Positions 9,759 to 22,070 of a stretch of DNA of 64,000 bases are shown piece by piece; within the stretch, counting starts at the first letter, position 1; the number at the start of each line of letters is the position of its first letter. The stretch is taken from assembly GCF_019649055.1 (NCBI RefSeq), contig NW_026570356.1:62001-126000 (forward strand), in the 5' to 3' direction. The translations under genes were made by a program, and so were the position numbers. A model generated the notes under the pieces. That model made no database searches, was not told the DNA's origin, and worked only from the letters and a program-made list of their open reading frames with translations. Origin of the DNA: Paramacrobiotus metropolitanus. Taxonomy: Eukaryota; Tardigrada; Eutardigrada; Parachela; Macrobiotidae.

Positions 9759-10064
9759 ATGGCATCCTATCGTGGTGTTATTAAGCCGGTCATGCTGCGC
9801 ACACCTCAGGCCAAGGATGTAAAAGTGCTTGGGCTAATAAACAAGTATCGGAGGAAAGGCTTCTGTGAGATTATGAAAAAATACCCGAAAGAAAACATCT
9901 GCATATTGTTATTTTTGCCTAGAAAAATTTTGCGGCGCAATAAATTCTTTATTCGTAAACACTGCCAGTTTCTTTTTTTATGGCACAGTAAATTCATTAC
10001 CAATGTCATTGTATTTACTTTTGCCGCGCACTTTTTTGCGGCGCATAGTGCACCGCGCTAAATT
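9759..10064 (+). other. Doubtful ORF and GCGGCGC-repeat zone
   Basis: A frame opens at ATG 9759, divergent from the ADP-ribosylglycohydrolase remnant. Its first 60 codons look protein-like (basic, Lys/Arg-rich). Its second half runs into sequence with repeated TTTTGCGGCGCA motifs (about 9930, 10021, 10033, 10105 and later), which look like repeat debris. I do not assign a function. Confidence 0.25.
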
Positions 10065-10283
10065 ATTCCTGCCATTTTTCATTTTAGCCGCGACCATTTT
10101 TGCGGCGATCGAGTTTATAATTTTGCTCCTTAGACACATTATTCAGCTGTTACAGAGAGCATTTTTTAGGTGTTTTCAGTCCGTCGCCTGGGGCGCCTAC
10201 ATCCCGTACTATTTTGCGATAAATAATACGCCTAATTTTTTCTACCGTAAAATTCCTGTGTCACTTTCTTCATTCTGCTTTAG

Positions 10284-10831
10284 ATTATTCAACACTGGCT
10301 GATAAGTTCCCTGAAGTGACCAGCAGCCTGCAACCCGTTCCTACGAATTCCGGTAGGTCTATTTATTTTTGCCGCAGAATATTTTGCGCCGCATTTCGGC
10401 TTTTTAGATCATTCGGCGTCCCCTTTTGATTTTGCCGTTCCGGGCAGCACCGCTTACCAAACTACAGCTGTGTCCAGAGGTAAGCGAACTTTCAATTCAT
10501 CAGCTGCATCGTTTTAATTTAAAATTTGCAGCTGCAGATACAACTTTGACGGCCGGAGCGACCACACTCGAACCGCAGATATCACCAGGTAATTACTTTT
10601 CTGCTGAGTATTTCTGCTCTATAATCCTTTTCCTCGGCAGATGAAGAAGTGACCGCATCAACTGTCACATACGCCTGTGTGGGAGTGCTTGCAATTATCC
10701 TAACGGTTGTTTTCATTGTGTGTGTCATCCGCCGTGGCTTGGCCGCCGTGAAATTCCGTCGCCTAAACAATGCGCCAGCTGACGCTATAGAAATGGACGA
10801 TAGATCCACGATTGTTGAAGAGGCGGTTTAG
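10284..10831 (+). CDS. 3' exons of a Thr-rich single-pass membrane protein (partial)
   Basis: Three exons join with consistent phase-1 introns: 10284-10352, 10532-10588 and 10641-10831 (TAG... ending at 10831). They encode a Ser/Thr/Pro-rich stalk, a membrane segment YACVGVLAIILTVVFIVCVI followed by Arg-rich stop-transfer residues, and a cytosolic tail of about 35 residues with acidic stretches. This is a type I membrane protein architecture. A 32-nt candidate exon at 10448-10479 has good splice sites but breaks the frame, so I left it out. The 5' exons with the signal peptide and any ectodomain domains were not found upstream. Family unknown. Confidence 0.5.
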
Positions 10832-11359
10832 TACTGCTGCATATTCATTATCAAAAATGATCTGTACAGATTATAGATCTTCGAAAATGTGATCTTGTTC
10901 TTTTTTTTATTCGACTTTTTTAAAGTTTTTATGCCTACGCACTGTGATGAGATACGTGCTATAGTCTGAGTGTTTATTAGTTCCGTGCCTATGCAATGTG
11001 ATCGGATAAATGCTACGCGTTCCTGTATGGCTGAGATGAATTCTAGTTTTGTTAAAAAAAATAACAGCTAATAAAGTTGAGTTTGTATGGCAATCGGAGG
11101 TTTTTATAGAATTTTGTTATATATTTGCCATAGTTTTAATTGCGGCGCTGCCGGTAGTCTCTACACAGAGTATATACACAGAAAGAGAAATGTACGTTAT
11201 TGGCTGTACTGACATTTGCCGCATATATACGCGCGGCGCCTTGAGAACAGCGTCTGCTGATCCACTGTACCACAATAAATAGCATGCACAGAGAAGACAG
11301 AAATGCCGCACAAAAGACTGCGGCGCGTAAAATGTGCAGTGATCAGCTGATCACCTTGA

Positions 11360-11541
11360 CACATATACCACCTGCCGTTTGACCTCAGCCGTTGCAACCG
11401 TTGCGGTTTTTATTATACTTACCTGACCTTTGACCTCAACCGTTGCAACCGTTGCGACCGTTGGTCAGTTTATAATTTATTCTTTTGTTTAAAACTCATT
11501 GATATGTAAATTTGAGGTTAGTTTTACAGTACTGTCTACTT
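11360..11541. repeat. Dispersed repeat, inverted copy of 5165-5395
   Basis: The block order CCACCTGCCG, TTTGACCTCA, CCGTTGCAACCGTTGC, AAACTCATTGATATG, GTTTTACAGTACTGTCTACT is the reverse complement of the copy at 5165-5395, with one internal block shortened. Confidence 0.75.
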
Positions 11542-11819
11542 ATTCCACTTATGTATAGCATTCGCCACACAAAATCAAAGCTCCTGTTCGCTAGAATTCT
11601 GACACAGAGGCTATTACTTCTTAATACGACTGGTACGCACTTGATATGAGTGCCTACAGGAGCACTAGGTACAGCAAGAAATCTGATGCACGCAGTTTTC
11701 TTTGAGTGCTCGTGACAAGTATTTACCGATAAAAAATTAGGAAAATGCATGACAGCGCATTCTGGTAAAACCGAAATAATACCATAACACATATTTTGAA
11801 TTATACGGAAAGATTATAT

Positions 11820-12039
11820 TACTGTACTGACACCCTGCACTCGGAGAAAGTTTCAGCTGTGCAGCCACGCGTACGTTGTACGACTGCGTTCACTGCTCAG
11901 TGGCTCACATCCACGGCTTGCAACTGCATGCAGAATGCTGGCTATTGGCTGAACGCAATCGGCTTACTATCAACTGCATACAGCACCGTGCTGCTCATAC
12001 TGTACAAAATTTCTCCGAGTGCAGGGTGTCAGTACAGTA
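11820..12039. mobile_element. 220-bp TIR element, TA-flanked
   Basis: CTGTACTGACACCCTGCACT at the left is repeated inverted at the right (about 30 bp with one indel), between TA dinucleotides. The CTGTA terminus is shared with the MITEs at 5457 and 15963. No coding frame. Confidence 0.8.
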
Positions 12040-13000
12040 CTATCATTGAATTTGGGATCATAGCGCTACACTAATTAAGAGAATGCTGATTTTGGTATAT
12101 GTATTTATAGGTGGAGTGCAGCAATTAAAGTTGATCAGTCAATTACAGCGCTTCCATTTTTGTTAGTTAGTTAATTAGTTTTAAATGCATATTTATGAAA
12201 TATTTACCCGTAAAATGGACACATTACTGAAAGCACCTCCTGCTACACTTTCAACTTTTTACTGGATAAAGTTTGGGTGTAACTACTGTAGAGTATGTAG
12301 CTGTCTTTGCACTTTTTAATAGCACTTTATTGCGCACCGGTCGATAACCGCATTCATGATTATTATCATGTGGGTAGTTTGCATTAGTCTTGATTATCTT
12401 GGTACGGCTCTGATTATGTACAACAGGCGTAGTAATTGTGACTGTTTTAGTAACATTTTTATAAAATATATCTGTTTTGTATTTCGGATGTTTTCGTGAA
12501 TATAGTTATGCTGCTTTATATCCAATGTCAAAAAACAATTTCACTATAACTTACCTTATGGAGAATACTAATTAAGTTTACTCGAGAGAAATGGACGGGG
12601 ACGTTTTTCGGATTCGATAAATAATGCATATAGTACAAGTATAACAACTACGATAGCCGTAACAATTTTTCTTTAATTTTCGGCTGGGTTTCCTAGATAT
12701 CTGGGGTATCAATGCGAGCGTTACCGGTAATTTATTGTCATTGTTCGTAGCGCCGCTCACGCTTTGTCAGGATTCAGAGCCCATCAAAGCTACTGAGACA
12801 GCGAACGCACCAACTATCTAACCCAGCGAGACCACTTCCCTGGCGACTGTCATTCAACAGGGTCATCCGCCCTTCCACCTTACACCAACCCTAGAGGATG
12901 TCATCACAGCCACAATTCCCCGATCCGGATAACAACTTACACTCCAGTGTGCCACATCATCTGCGAGCATGTAAAACCTAACGGTATTAGCGGGAAGAGG
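12040..13000. other. Stretch without recognisable genes
   Basis: AT-rich sequence. Only short frames occur on either strand. I see no supported gene, repeat or RNA here. Confidence 0.4.
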
Positions 13001-13497
13001 CAGACCTCTGGGATCATCTGAACGGCAAATGGTGCGTTTCCGGAATCCGTTCGGCAGCAGATTTCGCTTTCCCGTGTTCTTGTTTGAGGCTCACTGTACG
13101 GAAACTTGTGCGATCGCTATGGAATTCAGCTAGAACGACCGTACCGGTTTCCATTTTATCGATGAATCCAGGATCCGTGACCCTGGTCCCTATCAAAGTG
13201 GACGACATGACCACTGCTCGTCAAGACAGTTAAGCAAAGAAAGTTGGCGGACCCCACCAACTGCAAGCAAAGATGCAGTCCTGGGAACGACAGATAAAGT
13301 TTACAAATGTGATAAAATATATCCTGGGCCAAGCGTCGTTTATTTTTCTTGCAATCATGGGGACTTCCCAGCGAGCATTTGAGCGACCCGTTATCTTCTT
13401 TTTCCAACAGCATGTGATTGTCATTTACTTATTACGCTCGTCTAGTTTCATGCTCCAGCTGGATGCCCTTTTCAAGGGGCTGGCGTTTAACTCATTT

Positions 13498-13780
13498 ATG
13501 GCTTTTATGTTGTGTACAGATATTTATTATATTATGCTGCTTATTACAACATATACAAGAGGCGAATTCGAATCAGTATTAGCTTTCCTTGTACTGCTGA
13601 TGCTTGTCAGCCGGTGGTATGCGCTTGGCTTAACATACACTTTATGTAAAGCGTCATTATTAAGACTGCGTGGTATCGACAACGCTTGTGGTATTGTATT
13701 AACCGCATCCTACCTTGTGCCTTGTAATTATCAGTACGTACTTTGTATGAAACGCTGTATTGGCACAACGTAAACCATCA
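13498..13780 (+). repeat. Dispersed repeat (copy of 4733-4868 plus 32840-32960 type)
   Basis: The first half matches the minus strand of 4733-4868. The second half, with CCTTGTACTGCTGATG and TTTATGTAAAGCG...TTATTAAG...CTGCG, matches the interior of the TIR element at 32812-33116. It therefore links the two as one family. The long frame 13273-13773 runs through this repeat and is not a gene. Confidence 0.6.
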
Positions 13781-15962
13781 GCTGGCTGGCACAGCAGTAA
13801 AAGTAAACGGTGTTACCGGTTTGCTGTTAACTACTGTACATCGAACGAACAGTTCGCAAGGCCGAATCGGATGTCATTAATTTCCTAATTTCGGCGGAAT
13901 GGCTGCGCACACAATCCGGTTCTCATACGGTAGTCCATTTGTACAGTCCAGCAGAATTTAAGAATCGAATGATTATACTGTAAGGAACGGCAGCGCACAC
14001 GGGAAGGAAAAAAATTAATTTCATACTGGCAATGGCTATGTAAATAACCTGGTTGGTTGTTGGTATTCTTACTATTCTACAAAATTCTACATGTGCAGCC
14101 GACAAGAATATTTGACGGGCGACAATGCTCACGAATGAAATCATACCTGTAACGTAGAAATGTTTTAGGTAGTCCAATGGAAAATGTACCTCAAGAAATA
14201 ACGTGATATATTTCTCGTACTATTGTATTAATTTAAAAGCCCACAAGTGTTTATGGTGAAGTTGTTCTGCTAGCAAATTGCTTTAGTACTGAAGATGATC
14301 TTGGTGCCGTCAGTCGGTTAGAGTAGGATGTGACGGCTTGCACTATGTCCGGCACGGCTCCCGACTACATACTTTGTTCCGCATGTAACGGGAGCAAATC
14401 GTCAACTCAATATTGTCAGAAATAATCAATCATGCGAGTCTCAACATGCGAAACAAATTTTCTAAAACACTGCAGGTTGTGCAACCAGTCGCATACTTCT
14501 TATGTGTAGATATGACGTGTACCCTTTTGTTCTCAGAACTGTGATTATCCCCAGCATGACATCTCGGAACAAATATGTTAAGGGAAGTCACTCCTTATAT
14601 AGCATTAAATAAGTGTACATCCACGGCTCACGGGAACTATAAATTTCGCGCACTCACAAATACTTTTTCGGATGGCTTTCTAAGTTGCAACATTCCAAAT
14701 AATTCCAAATTTCGATATGGAACGGATACAAATTATGTGGCTGTGCAAAGTCAAAACGCAATCCAAAACAGCGTTCGAGATCCGCCAAAGCGAAAGTTCC
14801 CGCGGATACACATGAATCCAGTGATAGGTATTGAGTCACTTTGCTTGAGCTGAGGTAAATTAATGCGATCTTTTACAAACTACTTTTACTAACGTGGTAG
14901 ACTACAGGTCATGCTGATACTCAACTAAATAATTCCAGGGCCGTTAGCACTCGCACTCGTCTATCTTTTAATTACACGGAGTTTTCTTGTGTGCCGCGCA
15001 GGCGCAGGCCATGGGTTCGTCGCAATCTGGTGTAGAACGGTCTGATATTCATGAAAAAATGTTTTCTACACTTTGTTCTTCCTTTTCATTAAGCACTCAA
15101 GTAGAAAGAGTTGGTTTTCAATCGGTAAACCGAATCTGAAGAGAAGTGAGGACTTCGCAAAAAAATTCACAGCAGAGCCAAATCACGCTGCCACACTGGG
15201 AGCTTGCCATTTGTACACAAACCGGAAGCGGTTGGAATTCGTAGTTTTTAAGTTTTCATTTTCATTTATTTTTACTAACTGTTTCAATAAGTGAAAAGCA
15301 AACAAATTTTCTGAGGAATTCAGGTTAGATAGGAAGAACTCAGCTGCTAGTGTAACGTTCCATGAATTTTTGAATGATTAAATGTGCCTCTCAGGCACAT
15401 GGACGAGGGCGAGTGTTAATTGCACCTGTAAGACATACTTTTTCATGTTTTCTAGAAAAAAATGGTAAATTAAGAAGAACTTGTTTAGGCAAACTTTCGT
15501 TTAGAAGGAGAGCGCAATAAACGCGTTTTTGTGCCGATATTGATTTTGACATCGATGGTATTTGGGGCCGAATGTTAATTCCTCCGCGCACTGGATTTGA
15601 TATCAAATTACTTTTATAATTTAGTGCTTTTTTCACGCAGCCCTTTTGATCTTATTTTTGGGAACTCTGTATATCCTTAGTTATGTTCTTTTCACTTCTG
15701 TCAGCGTATCGTATGTTATTTTATTTTACATTCTTTATGCTAATGAAAGCCTACAACACAGACTTCGGGCTTTAAATACATACACCGTGCTGAAGCTTTG
15801 TTGTATCCTTTTGTTCCGTTGTCAATTTTTTGTGTAGAACTGGTTCCGTGGTTCGTCGTACAGAAACCATGAATTCATTATCCTACTGGAAAACACCAAA
15901 TGTTTTACAAAAAAACGGGAGTTTGCAAATTATGTTTTGGTTTCTGATAGATGTTGTTATTG
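13781..15962. other. Stretch without recognisable genes
   Basis: Several frames of 60-90 codons occur on both strands (for example minus 15391-15636 and minus 13923-14177), but none shows a domain, splice-consistent neighbours or coding-like composition that I can defend. Confidence 0.4.
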
Positions 15963-16108
15963 TACTGTAACCGCTAGATGAAATGGCACCACAGAGTCTG
16001 GTGTACGCAAAACAGCGCACACACTGCTGTTAACTTTTGCGCTATCCGGCAGGGGGCAGGCAGCGGTCGGATCTAAAAGTGGTGCCATTTCATCTAGCGG
16101 CTACAGTA
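15963..16108. mobile_element. 146-bp MITE, TA-flanked, copy 2 (inverted)
   Basis: Ends TA-CTGTAACCGCTAGATGAAATGG and the matching inverted right end give a TIR of about 28 bp with one mismatch. The reverse complement of its interior shares an AGATCCGACCGCTGCC block with copy 1 at 5457-5602, and both copies are exactly 146 bp including the TAs. Confidence 0.8.
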
Positions 16109-16442
16109 CCAATCACTCCTATTTCAACGGTTAACACTAATGCAGGCGATAAATTCATTTGATTGGAATTGCCGGTTGGTAACAAAAACCGCATATAGGC
16201 GATAACGAGCATTTCGCGCGAAGAAAGAACAGGAACATTTTGCTGGCTAGCCACCAAAAAAGTGCTCTAGCGGCTAGGCCAAGTTTCACCACAAAGTTCT
16301 GTACCGAAAAATAGGACTGCAGGGTGTGTATTATCGGGGCTGGAAGTGCTATTGTTCCCGTACATGCACTCTCTAGTCTAAATTAATCGAGTCTAATCTC
16401 TAGTCTAAATTAAATTAATCTAAATTAATCAAATCCTGCGCT

Positions 16443-16850
16443 CTACTGGCAGATGATGTAAGAATGGGTGTGGTCAAAGAAATACGACCACACACGGCGC
16501 ATGCTGCATCCGTTCAGCTTCCAGTCAATGTCGTTCTTGCCAGGCACGTACCAATCCGACCAACCATTGGACCATTGAATTCTGAAGGCGGCAATCTTCC
16601 CATATAAGATCTGTACGTCAATGTCAGCGTTGAGACTGGCTTTCCAGCGGGCATCATTGGTGGCTGGCTCGCTATCCACATACCGACAGGTGTTCTGTGT
16701 AGTCAGGTCGTAAACGACACACTCCTCGTCACTGCATTGACCCGCTGGGGCAGTCCACGATCCAGCCGGATTCTGCGATGCCGGGCAACCACCACCTTGG
16801 GCGCAACGGTATCCTGCCAAAAACAGCACAAAGATCAGTGTACAACGCAT
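16443..16850 (-). CDS. Small secreted Cys-rich protein, paralogue A
   Basis: Single exon of 135 codons from ATG 16850, chosen over an upstream ATG at 16874 because it aligns with the start of the paralogue at 17627. It opens with a signal peptide (MRCTLIFVLFLAGYRCAQG). The mature part of about 115 residues has conserved cysteines and the C-terminal motif WYVPGKNDID...MRR.WSYFFDHTHSYIIC. I have a memory of this C-terminal pattern in secreted proteins of assorted invertebrates without assigned function; I cannot name it reliably. It is about 85% identical by eye to the divergent neighbour at 17627-18037, so the pair arose by inverted duplication. Likely an extracellular binding protein, but that is a guess. 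Confidence 0.8.
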   Translation of the reverse strand: MRCTLIFVLFLAGYRCAQGGGCPASQNPAGSWTAPAGQCSDEECVVYDLTTQNTCRYVDSEPATNDARWKASLNADIDVQILYGKIAAFRIQWSNGWSDWYVPGKNDIDWKLNGCSMRRVWSYFFDHTHSYIICQ

Positions 16851-17626
16851 TTGTACGGTAAGCTGTGTGGGCAAATATCAGAGGTCAAAAATCTTCGAGT
16901 AACAGTACAACTACAAGCTCAAAGCAGTATGACTGCTTTGTTAGACGAAGGTGAAATACTACAGGTTCATTGAACATAGTCAAACAGTAATAATACGGTA
17001 CTTCATCTGTCTGCGTTGTTGTTCGTCGTTGCGAACGCATATTTATGGTTTTGCACTTTTATGATTTAGTATTAAACAGCACTTAACATTAAAAAGGCTC
17101 GATGACCGAATACAGCACCCAGATGACTGCGCGCTTGTGCTGCGCTGTTTGCCACTTTACACCGCGGTACATTCAGATGCAAGAAAAACATTCTGACCGT
17201 CTCGGTCATAAAAAACTGACCGAGATTTGATTGCGCTAGATATCATTAAGCCTGGAACAAAGCACGCAAATAAAGTAATACCGTAATTTTGCGATCGTTG
17301 ACAACAATATCCTGCACTTGGAATCGAAGAATTCAGCAGAGACGGTTCTGGGCGTTCAAAAAATGGAGTTTATTTCCGTCCGTTAGCCAACCACCAATCA
17401 ATGAAGTAGCACACGGCATAAGTTCATGGTGGTACCGCATAGTTTTTGAATTTAGCACAACAGACCGAAACAGCAATAAAAATGGCATTCATCTATAAAA
17501 AAAACAAAGCATGTTTACAGTTTGATGGCGGTGGTTTCGCAATATATCTGAACGAAAACGCGTTGTGTGTACAGTTAGTTGTACTGACGTTCGTAGCAAT
17601 TTGATTTCTGGTAATTTGACGATAAG
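16851..17626. promoter_or_regulatory. Shared intergenic region of the divergent gene pair
   Basis: The two paralogous genes fire away from this 776-bp gap, so their promoters must lie within it or overlap. I see no clear TATA pair or shared motif by eye, and the two halves are not obviously mirror images beyond the few bases next to the start codons. Confidence 0.35.
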
Positions 17627-18037
17627 ATGCGTGGTACATTTATATTTGTACTGTGTTTGGCAGGGTACCGCTGCGCCCAAGGCGGTGGCTGTCCGGGATC
17701 TCAGAATCCCGCTGGATCGTGGACGGCTCCAGCAGGCCAATGCAACGACGAGGAGTGCGTGGTTTACGACCTGACCTCGCAGAACACGTGCCGGTATGTG
17801 GACAGCGAACCAGCCACCAATGATGCCCGCTGGAAAGCTAGCCTTAATGCGGACGTGGATGTGCAGATCCTCCAGGGAAAGATTGCCGCCTACAAACTGC
17901 AGTGGTTTAGCGGTCAATGGTCGGACTGGTACGTGCCCGGCAAGAACGATATCGACACAAAGCTGAATGGCTGCAGCATGCGCCGTCCGTGGTCGTACTT
18001 TTTCGACCACACGCATTCCTATATTATTTGCCAGTGA
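17627..18037 (+). CDS. Small secreted Cys-rich protein, paralogue B
   Basis: Single exon, 136 residues, with signal peptide MRGTFIFVLCLAGYRCAQG and the same mature domain as paralogue A, including the run SQNPAGSWTAPAGQC, the WYVPGKNDID stretch and the terminal WSYFFDHTHSYIICQ. Coding GC is higher than in the flanks. Differences from paralogue A are scattered substitutions with no frame breaks. That suggests both copies are under selection or the duplication is recent. The high Trp and Cys content of a small exported domain suits binding of a polymer or partner protein, but nothing in the sequence identifies it. Confidence 0.8.
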   Translation: MRGTFIFVLCLAGYRCAQGGGCPGSQNPAGSWTAPAGQCNDEECVVYDLTSQNTCRYVDSEPATNDARWKASLNADVDVQILQGKIAAYKLQWFSGQWSDWYVPGKNDIDTKLNGCSMRRPWSYFFDHTHSYIICQ

Positions 18038-18871
18038 TCGATATTTTCGGATTTTGTTTCGTCCTTACGTGGGCGGATAATTCTTAAAATAATTAACTGT
18101 TTTGTGCCGCCTACATTTTCAGAGTAAAAAACGGTTTCATGAGTTTGCGTTATTAGTATTTTTGCTGTTTGGTATATGTACTGTACCCGCACCGCTCGTA
18201 TCGTAATTATGTATTCAAAGGGTACTCTATACGTGACTGCGCGGTCCAATAACTTTTCTGAGCTAAACCGCTATCTATGATATCTGTAGGCAGTACTAGG
18301 CACGATGCCACGATTGTACGGCTATTCGCGGCTTAGTTAATTTAACTTAATTATAATCAGTACTAATATGCGCATTTCATCTAATCATAGTCACACGTCT
18401 CTAAGTCTCCCAACTTAATGCAAAAAGAAGGTTCTCTATTAAACCATAAGTTCTCTATATATTCTAATTACAATACAAAACTACTCTGTAGTTTACTCGA
18501 GTTCATCGTACTATGTAGCATCGTAAATTTAATTTTCCAGGCGGATTTTTGGAGCAGTACGAAAGCCCATCCAAGCCCCACTTTTTCTCTTTTGTGTATC
18601 ACGGCAAGCTTTTGGTGAAATTTGTCCGATATGTTTTTTTTTGTTGATTACTCCACAATACAAAATATATAGTGCGGGCCACTCACACTCCCGGTTCGAT
18701 TTGCACGCAGTCCATGGCTAGCTGTGGTTTCCAGATTGCCATTTTCACTATTTTGTTGAAAATTCTTTTGTACTCTGATTTTTGCATTTAGACTGTCACA
18801 TACTTGCTGAATCTGTTGCGTCAGAATATTACGCTTTGCCTGCTTCAAATTGTGCATGAGCTGCTGGGCCA

Positions 18872-19022
18872 AGGTCAAAAAGAGGAAGAAATAAATAAAG
18901 GAAGGAAACTTTTTTGGTCAAAAAGAGGAAGGAATTTTTAAAGGAAGGAAATTTCGTGGTCAAAAAGAGGAAGGAATTTTGAAAGGAAGGAAATTTTTGG
19001 GTCGAAAAGAGGAAGGAAATTT
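18872..19022. repeat. Purine-rich minisatellite, array 1
   Basis: About four degenerate units of roughly 38 bp built as GGTCAAAAAGAGGAAGGAA plus an AT-rich linker and GGAAGGAAATTT. The strand asymmetry is extreme (nearly all purines and T). The array at 29170-29345 is the same unit in reverse orientation, with the same GGCCAAGGTCAAAAAGAGG edge. Confidence 0.85.
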
Positions 19023-19123
19023 CGATGGGCAAAAAAGGATGGTTAGAAAAAGGAAAGAAATTTGTGTGCGGTGAAAAAATAGGAAGCAGAAATCGCACAG
19101 AGTTTTTGAAATGTTCTTATGTG

Positions 19124-19227
19124 ACTGTATGCGGACTGCCGGTTTACTGCATTTTGCAGAAATGCAGCAAAGAACACTGTATGCGGACTGCCGGTTTACT
19201 GCATTTTGCAGAAATGCTACTGGGCAG
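19124..19227. repeat. Two-copy 52-bp tandem repeat
   Basis: ACTGTATGCGGACTGCCGG and the following TTTACTGCATTTTGCAGAAATGC recur with a period of 52 bp. A related inverted fragment (AGTAAACCGGCTGTCTGCATA) lies at about 29055, next to the second minisatellite, so array and flank moved or duplicated together. Confidence 0.75.
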
Positions 19228-21189
19228 GGCGGTCCGACTGGGCAGCCCACATTCAAAAAATTAAATTCGGCTCGACATTACCATTCCCCATTTACAATAT
19301 AATATAATGGAAGTTTATTGTCCTTTGCACGGAGCATTAGCCCCCTGTAAATTACACAACAGAGAAAACGTCTGCACCGTTTTGGCGGGAGGCTTTATGA
19401 TTTGATAGTATCCGAGTATGCGTTCGTGTAATGATACGTGACTTATCAGTTGATGTAAGGCGTCTGCTTTTTCTACAGAATGCAATGAAATCTCAGTGGT
19501 AGACTGGGTAAGAAAGTTTGCACATGTTGGCCAGGGTTATTATTCCTTCACTCATCTTACCAAAGTGCAGCATCATGGTTTAGTCTTGCGTACCTTTAGC
19601 GAACTCATGGATCGTGCGTGGATTTACGGAAATTCTCGCAAAAAACCCGATAATTCATTTCACGCAAATACAAATACTAATTAGTACCCAGTATGGATTC
19701 TTCTGAGACTGTTGCTCCCGATGATGACGTTGAGTACATAGGAACGTATCCTTGTGATTACAGTAAAGGGACACCGGCACCACAGTTGAGCGAAGCTAGC
19801 AAGTAAGTGATGCAGCGCAACAATGCCCACAAAGTACCAATAATATGGTTCCGGCATGTACACGTGCACTTTTTCATTTTTACTACACTATATGGTTTTT
19901 ATTATCAAACTGAATTATTGCTTTATTGTTTCCCTTTTCTTACCATAATATGGTTACGAATTAGGTTAAGATACCGGGAACTTCAAACAAAAATTATCTA
20001 GGTTTATTAATGCCGTTATACTGTACTCAACACAATCGTTTCGTGGTGTCGTTTAATGAGTTGCTCGAATAATTTGATAGGTCAGCACCGGCATCGGCTT
20101 TAGCGGACCATGCCATTAAACAAGAGCCGCCACAGGAGTTACCCTCGTGGTTCGTGAAAACATACATCGACGGAGGATTACCATCACAAGGGTACGTGCT
20201 GAAACTGTTGTAAATACCGATCGCTACGACAGTAAACAATTACTTATCCGTTAACATACATACAAACACATGCTGTCGAGCCCTTAATAAATTTGTTGGT
20301 ACAAATTGTGTCCCTCAACAATTCGTTGCGGCTGTCTTCTAAATGCTGAAATCATTATGCATTCTGTAGCGATAACGCACCCACAACAAACCTTTGCGGG
20401 TTATTTTCTATAGGCGATTTCTTTATTAATCAACAAGCAGGAGTTGTCATTCTATATATAAATGTTGCAATAGTTTTCGACTGGTAGAAATGACACCGGC
20501 AACAACCATTTAATTAATTCGGTTTTTATGCAAAAAACATTTTTGCTCACTGCATTCGGCGGACACATGCCGGTTTGCGTATGGATGGTCACTTTAATTT
20601 TTGACAACTTTTGCATTACTGACAACTTTTGCCGCGCGCAATGGAACTGTATGACGCGTTCAGCCGTTGCGACGCGCCTCCGTGTGAAATCCTGATAAAA
20701 GACTTTTTTTGACATTAGTAATGATGTTATGTGTTATTCTTATGTGCGCGCCCGTGCGCGTCTGCTGTGAGAATGAAGCTGTTAACCGTTTAATGTTTTC
20801 TGTTTATTAATCGAAATGATTAATGAACATAAATTCGAAAGATAAAGTAATTAAAGCATTAATTCCGCGGTTTTGTTTATATACTGCTGTAAGTTCAGCA
20901 GTAAGTACTACAGATAAGAGCAGACCGTTTCAGTTTTGTGCTTAGAAATCGCTTTAATTTACAGATACATTCATTCATTTTTTGCAGCAATTAATCTAAT
21001 CGGTTGTTATTTCATGTGAAAAATTACGAGTATGTGCACTTAATCACCTACAGTGTCGTAGTCACTTTCTAGCTGCTGCAAAATACGAGCACATAAGCCA
21101 GGAAGTCGTATCGCTGTTATTGTGCGTACTCTTCTACGTAGATCTCTCACCAGATCTGTGAAGGTGATTAATATAATATCTATAATATA

Positions 21190-21936
21190 CAGGTCGATCG
21201 CACCAAGTGTGGGCAGTTGAGTAAAATAATTTGAAAAATAATTCTGTAAACAATTTTGTTGTTTACTTTCATCTTATTTAGTGCAACTTTTTATTGCGGA
21301 TCCAGTGATGTCAAACCTGAAATCTGTTGATGCGTCCAGAACGAGTAGGGCGGGGCTTAATGGGAGAGGGTAGGGGTCAGTTTTTTAATGATTACAACCG
21401 CCCTTCTCAAAAATTCAGCATCTGATGTTTTTCAACAAACCTTTTTGTAAACCATGGAGTGGCTTTAAAGGAATTCGTTAACGGGTAGCAAAAGATTCTG
21501 GAGTGCACAGTGCTCTGTAGCAAGCTTAAAACAAAAGTGTCTCCCATAGACTTATATGTTAAAAGCTACCATCCGAAGAATGTGGTTGCCTAGAGCGCGG
21601 ATCACGTTGGGTCAGATGTTAATGGTTCAAAGGACGTGAGAAAAAGACCACTAGAAAACCACAATAATCTTTGGTAGTTCTCACGCATCCAAAATTTTTA
21701 AAAAAATTATTGACTGGACATGAATATTTCCTATTAAGCTGTGCGAGTTTTGGGGCAAAAGTGAAAGTAAAAATTCCGCTTCTGTTCCGTGCGTATTAAC
21801 TTCTGCCGCAGAAATATGAATAAAAACGTTTCTCTAGAACACGAACTATCATAAACAAATAAGAAAACGATTATGTGGTTCAACGGTAGCAAATGGAAAT
21901 ATTTTGTTACTGCCCACACTTGGTGCGATCGACCTG
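21190..21936. mobile_element. 747-bp mariner-type element, no transposase
   Basis: CAGGTCGATCGCACCAAGTG begins a 30-bp perfect terminal inverted repeat whose partner ends at 21936; TA dinucleotides flank both ends. The interior has no transposase frame. It lies inside intron 2 of the MULE-like gene, in the same intron as the TTAA-flanked foldback element. Confidence 0.85.
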
Positions 21937-22070
21937 TATAATGAAATATCTGTTAATAGCTACTTATATGCTTGTATTACGTATATACGGATATAAAGAT
22001 ACATAATGATGCATACTGAGCCTTATGCATAATTGCTGTATTAGAGGCAGATTTCATAATAGATTATTAA

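Noticed and set aside
10448-10479. A 32-nt exon with good splice sites in the Thr-rich membrane protein gene
   Set aside because: Its inclusion breaks the reading frame, whereas skipping it joins the neighbouring exons in phase.
13273-13773. A 166-codon plus-strand frame with hydrophobic stretches
   Set aside because: Half of it is a dispersed repeat also found at 4733-4868 and 32812-33116.
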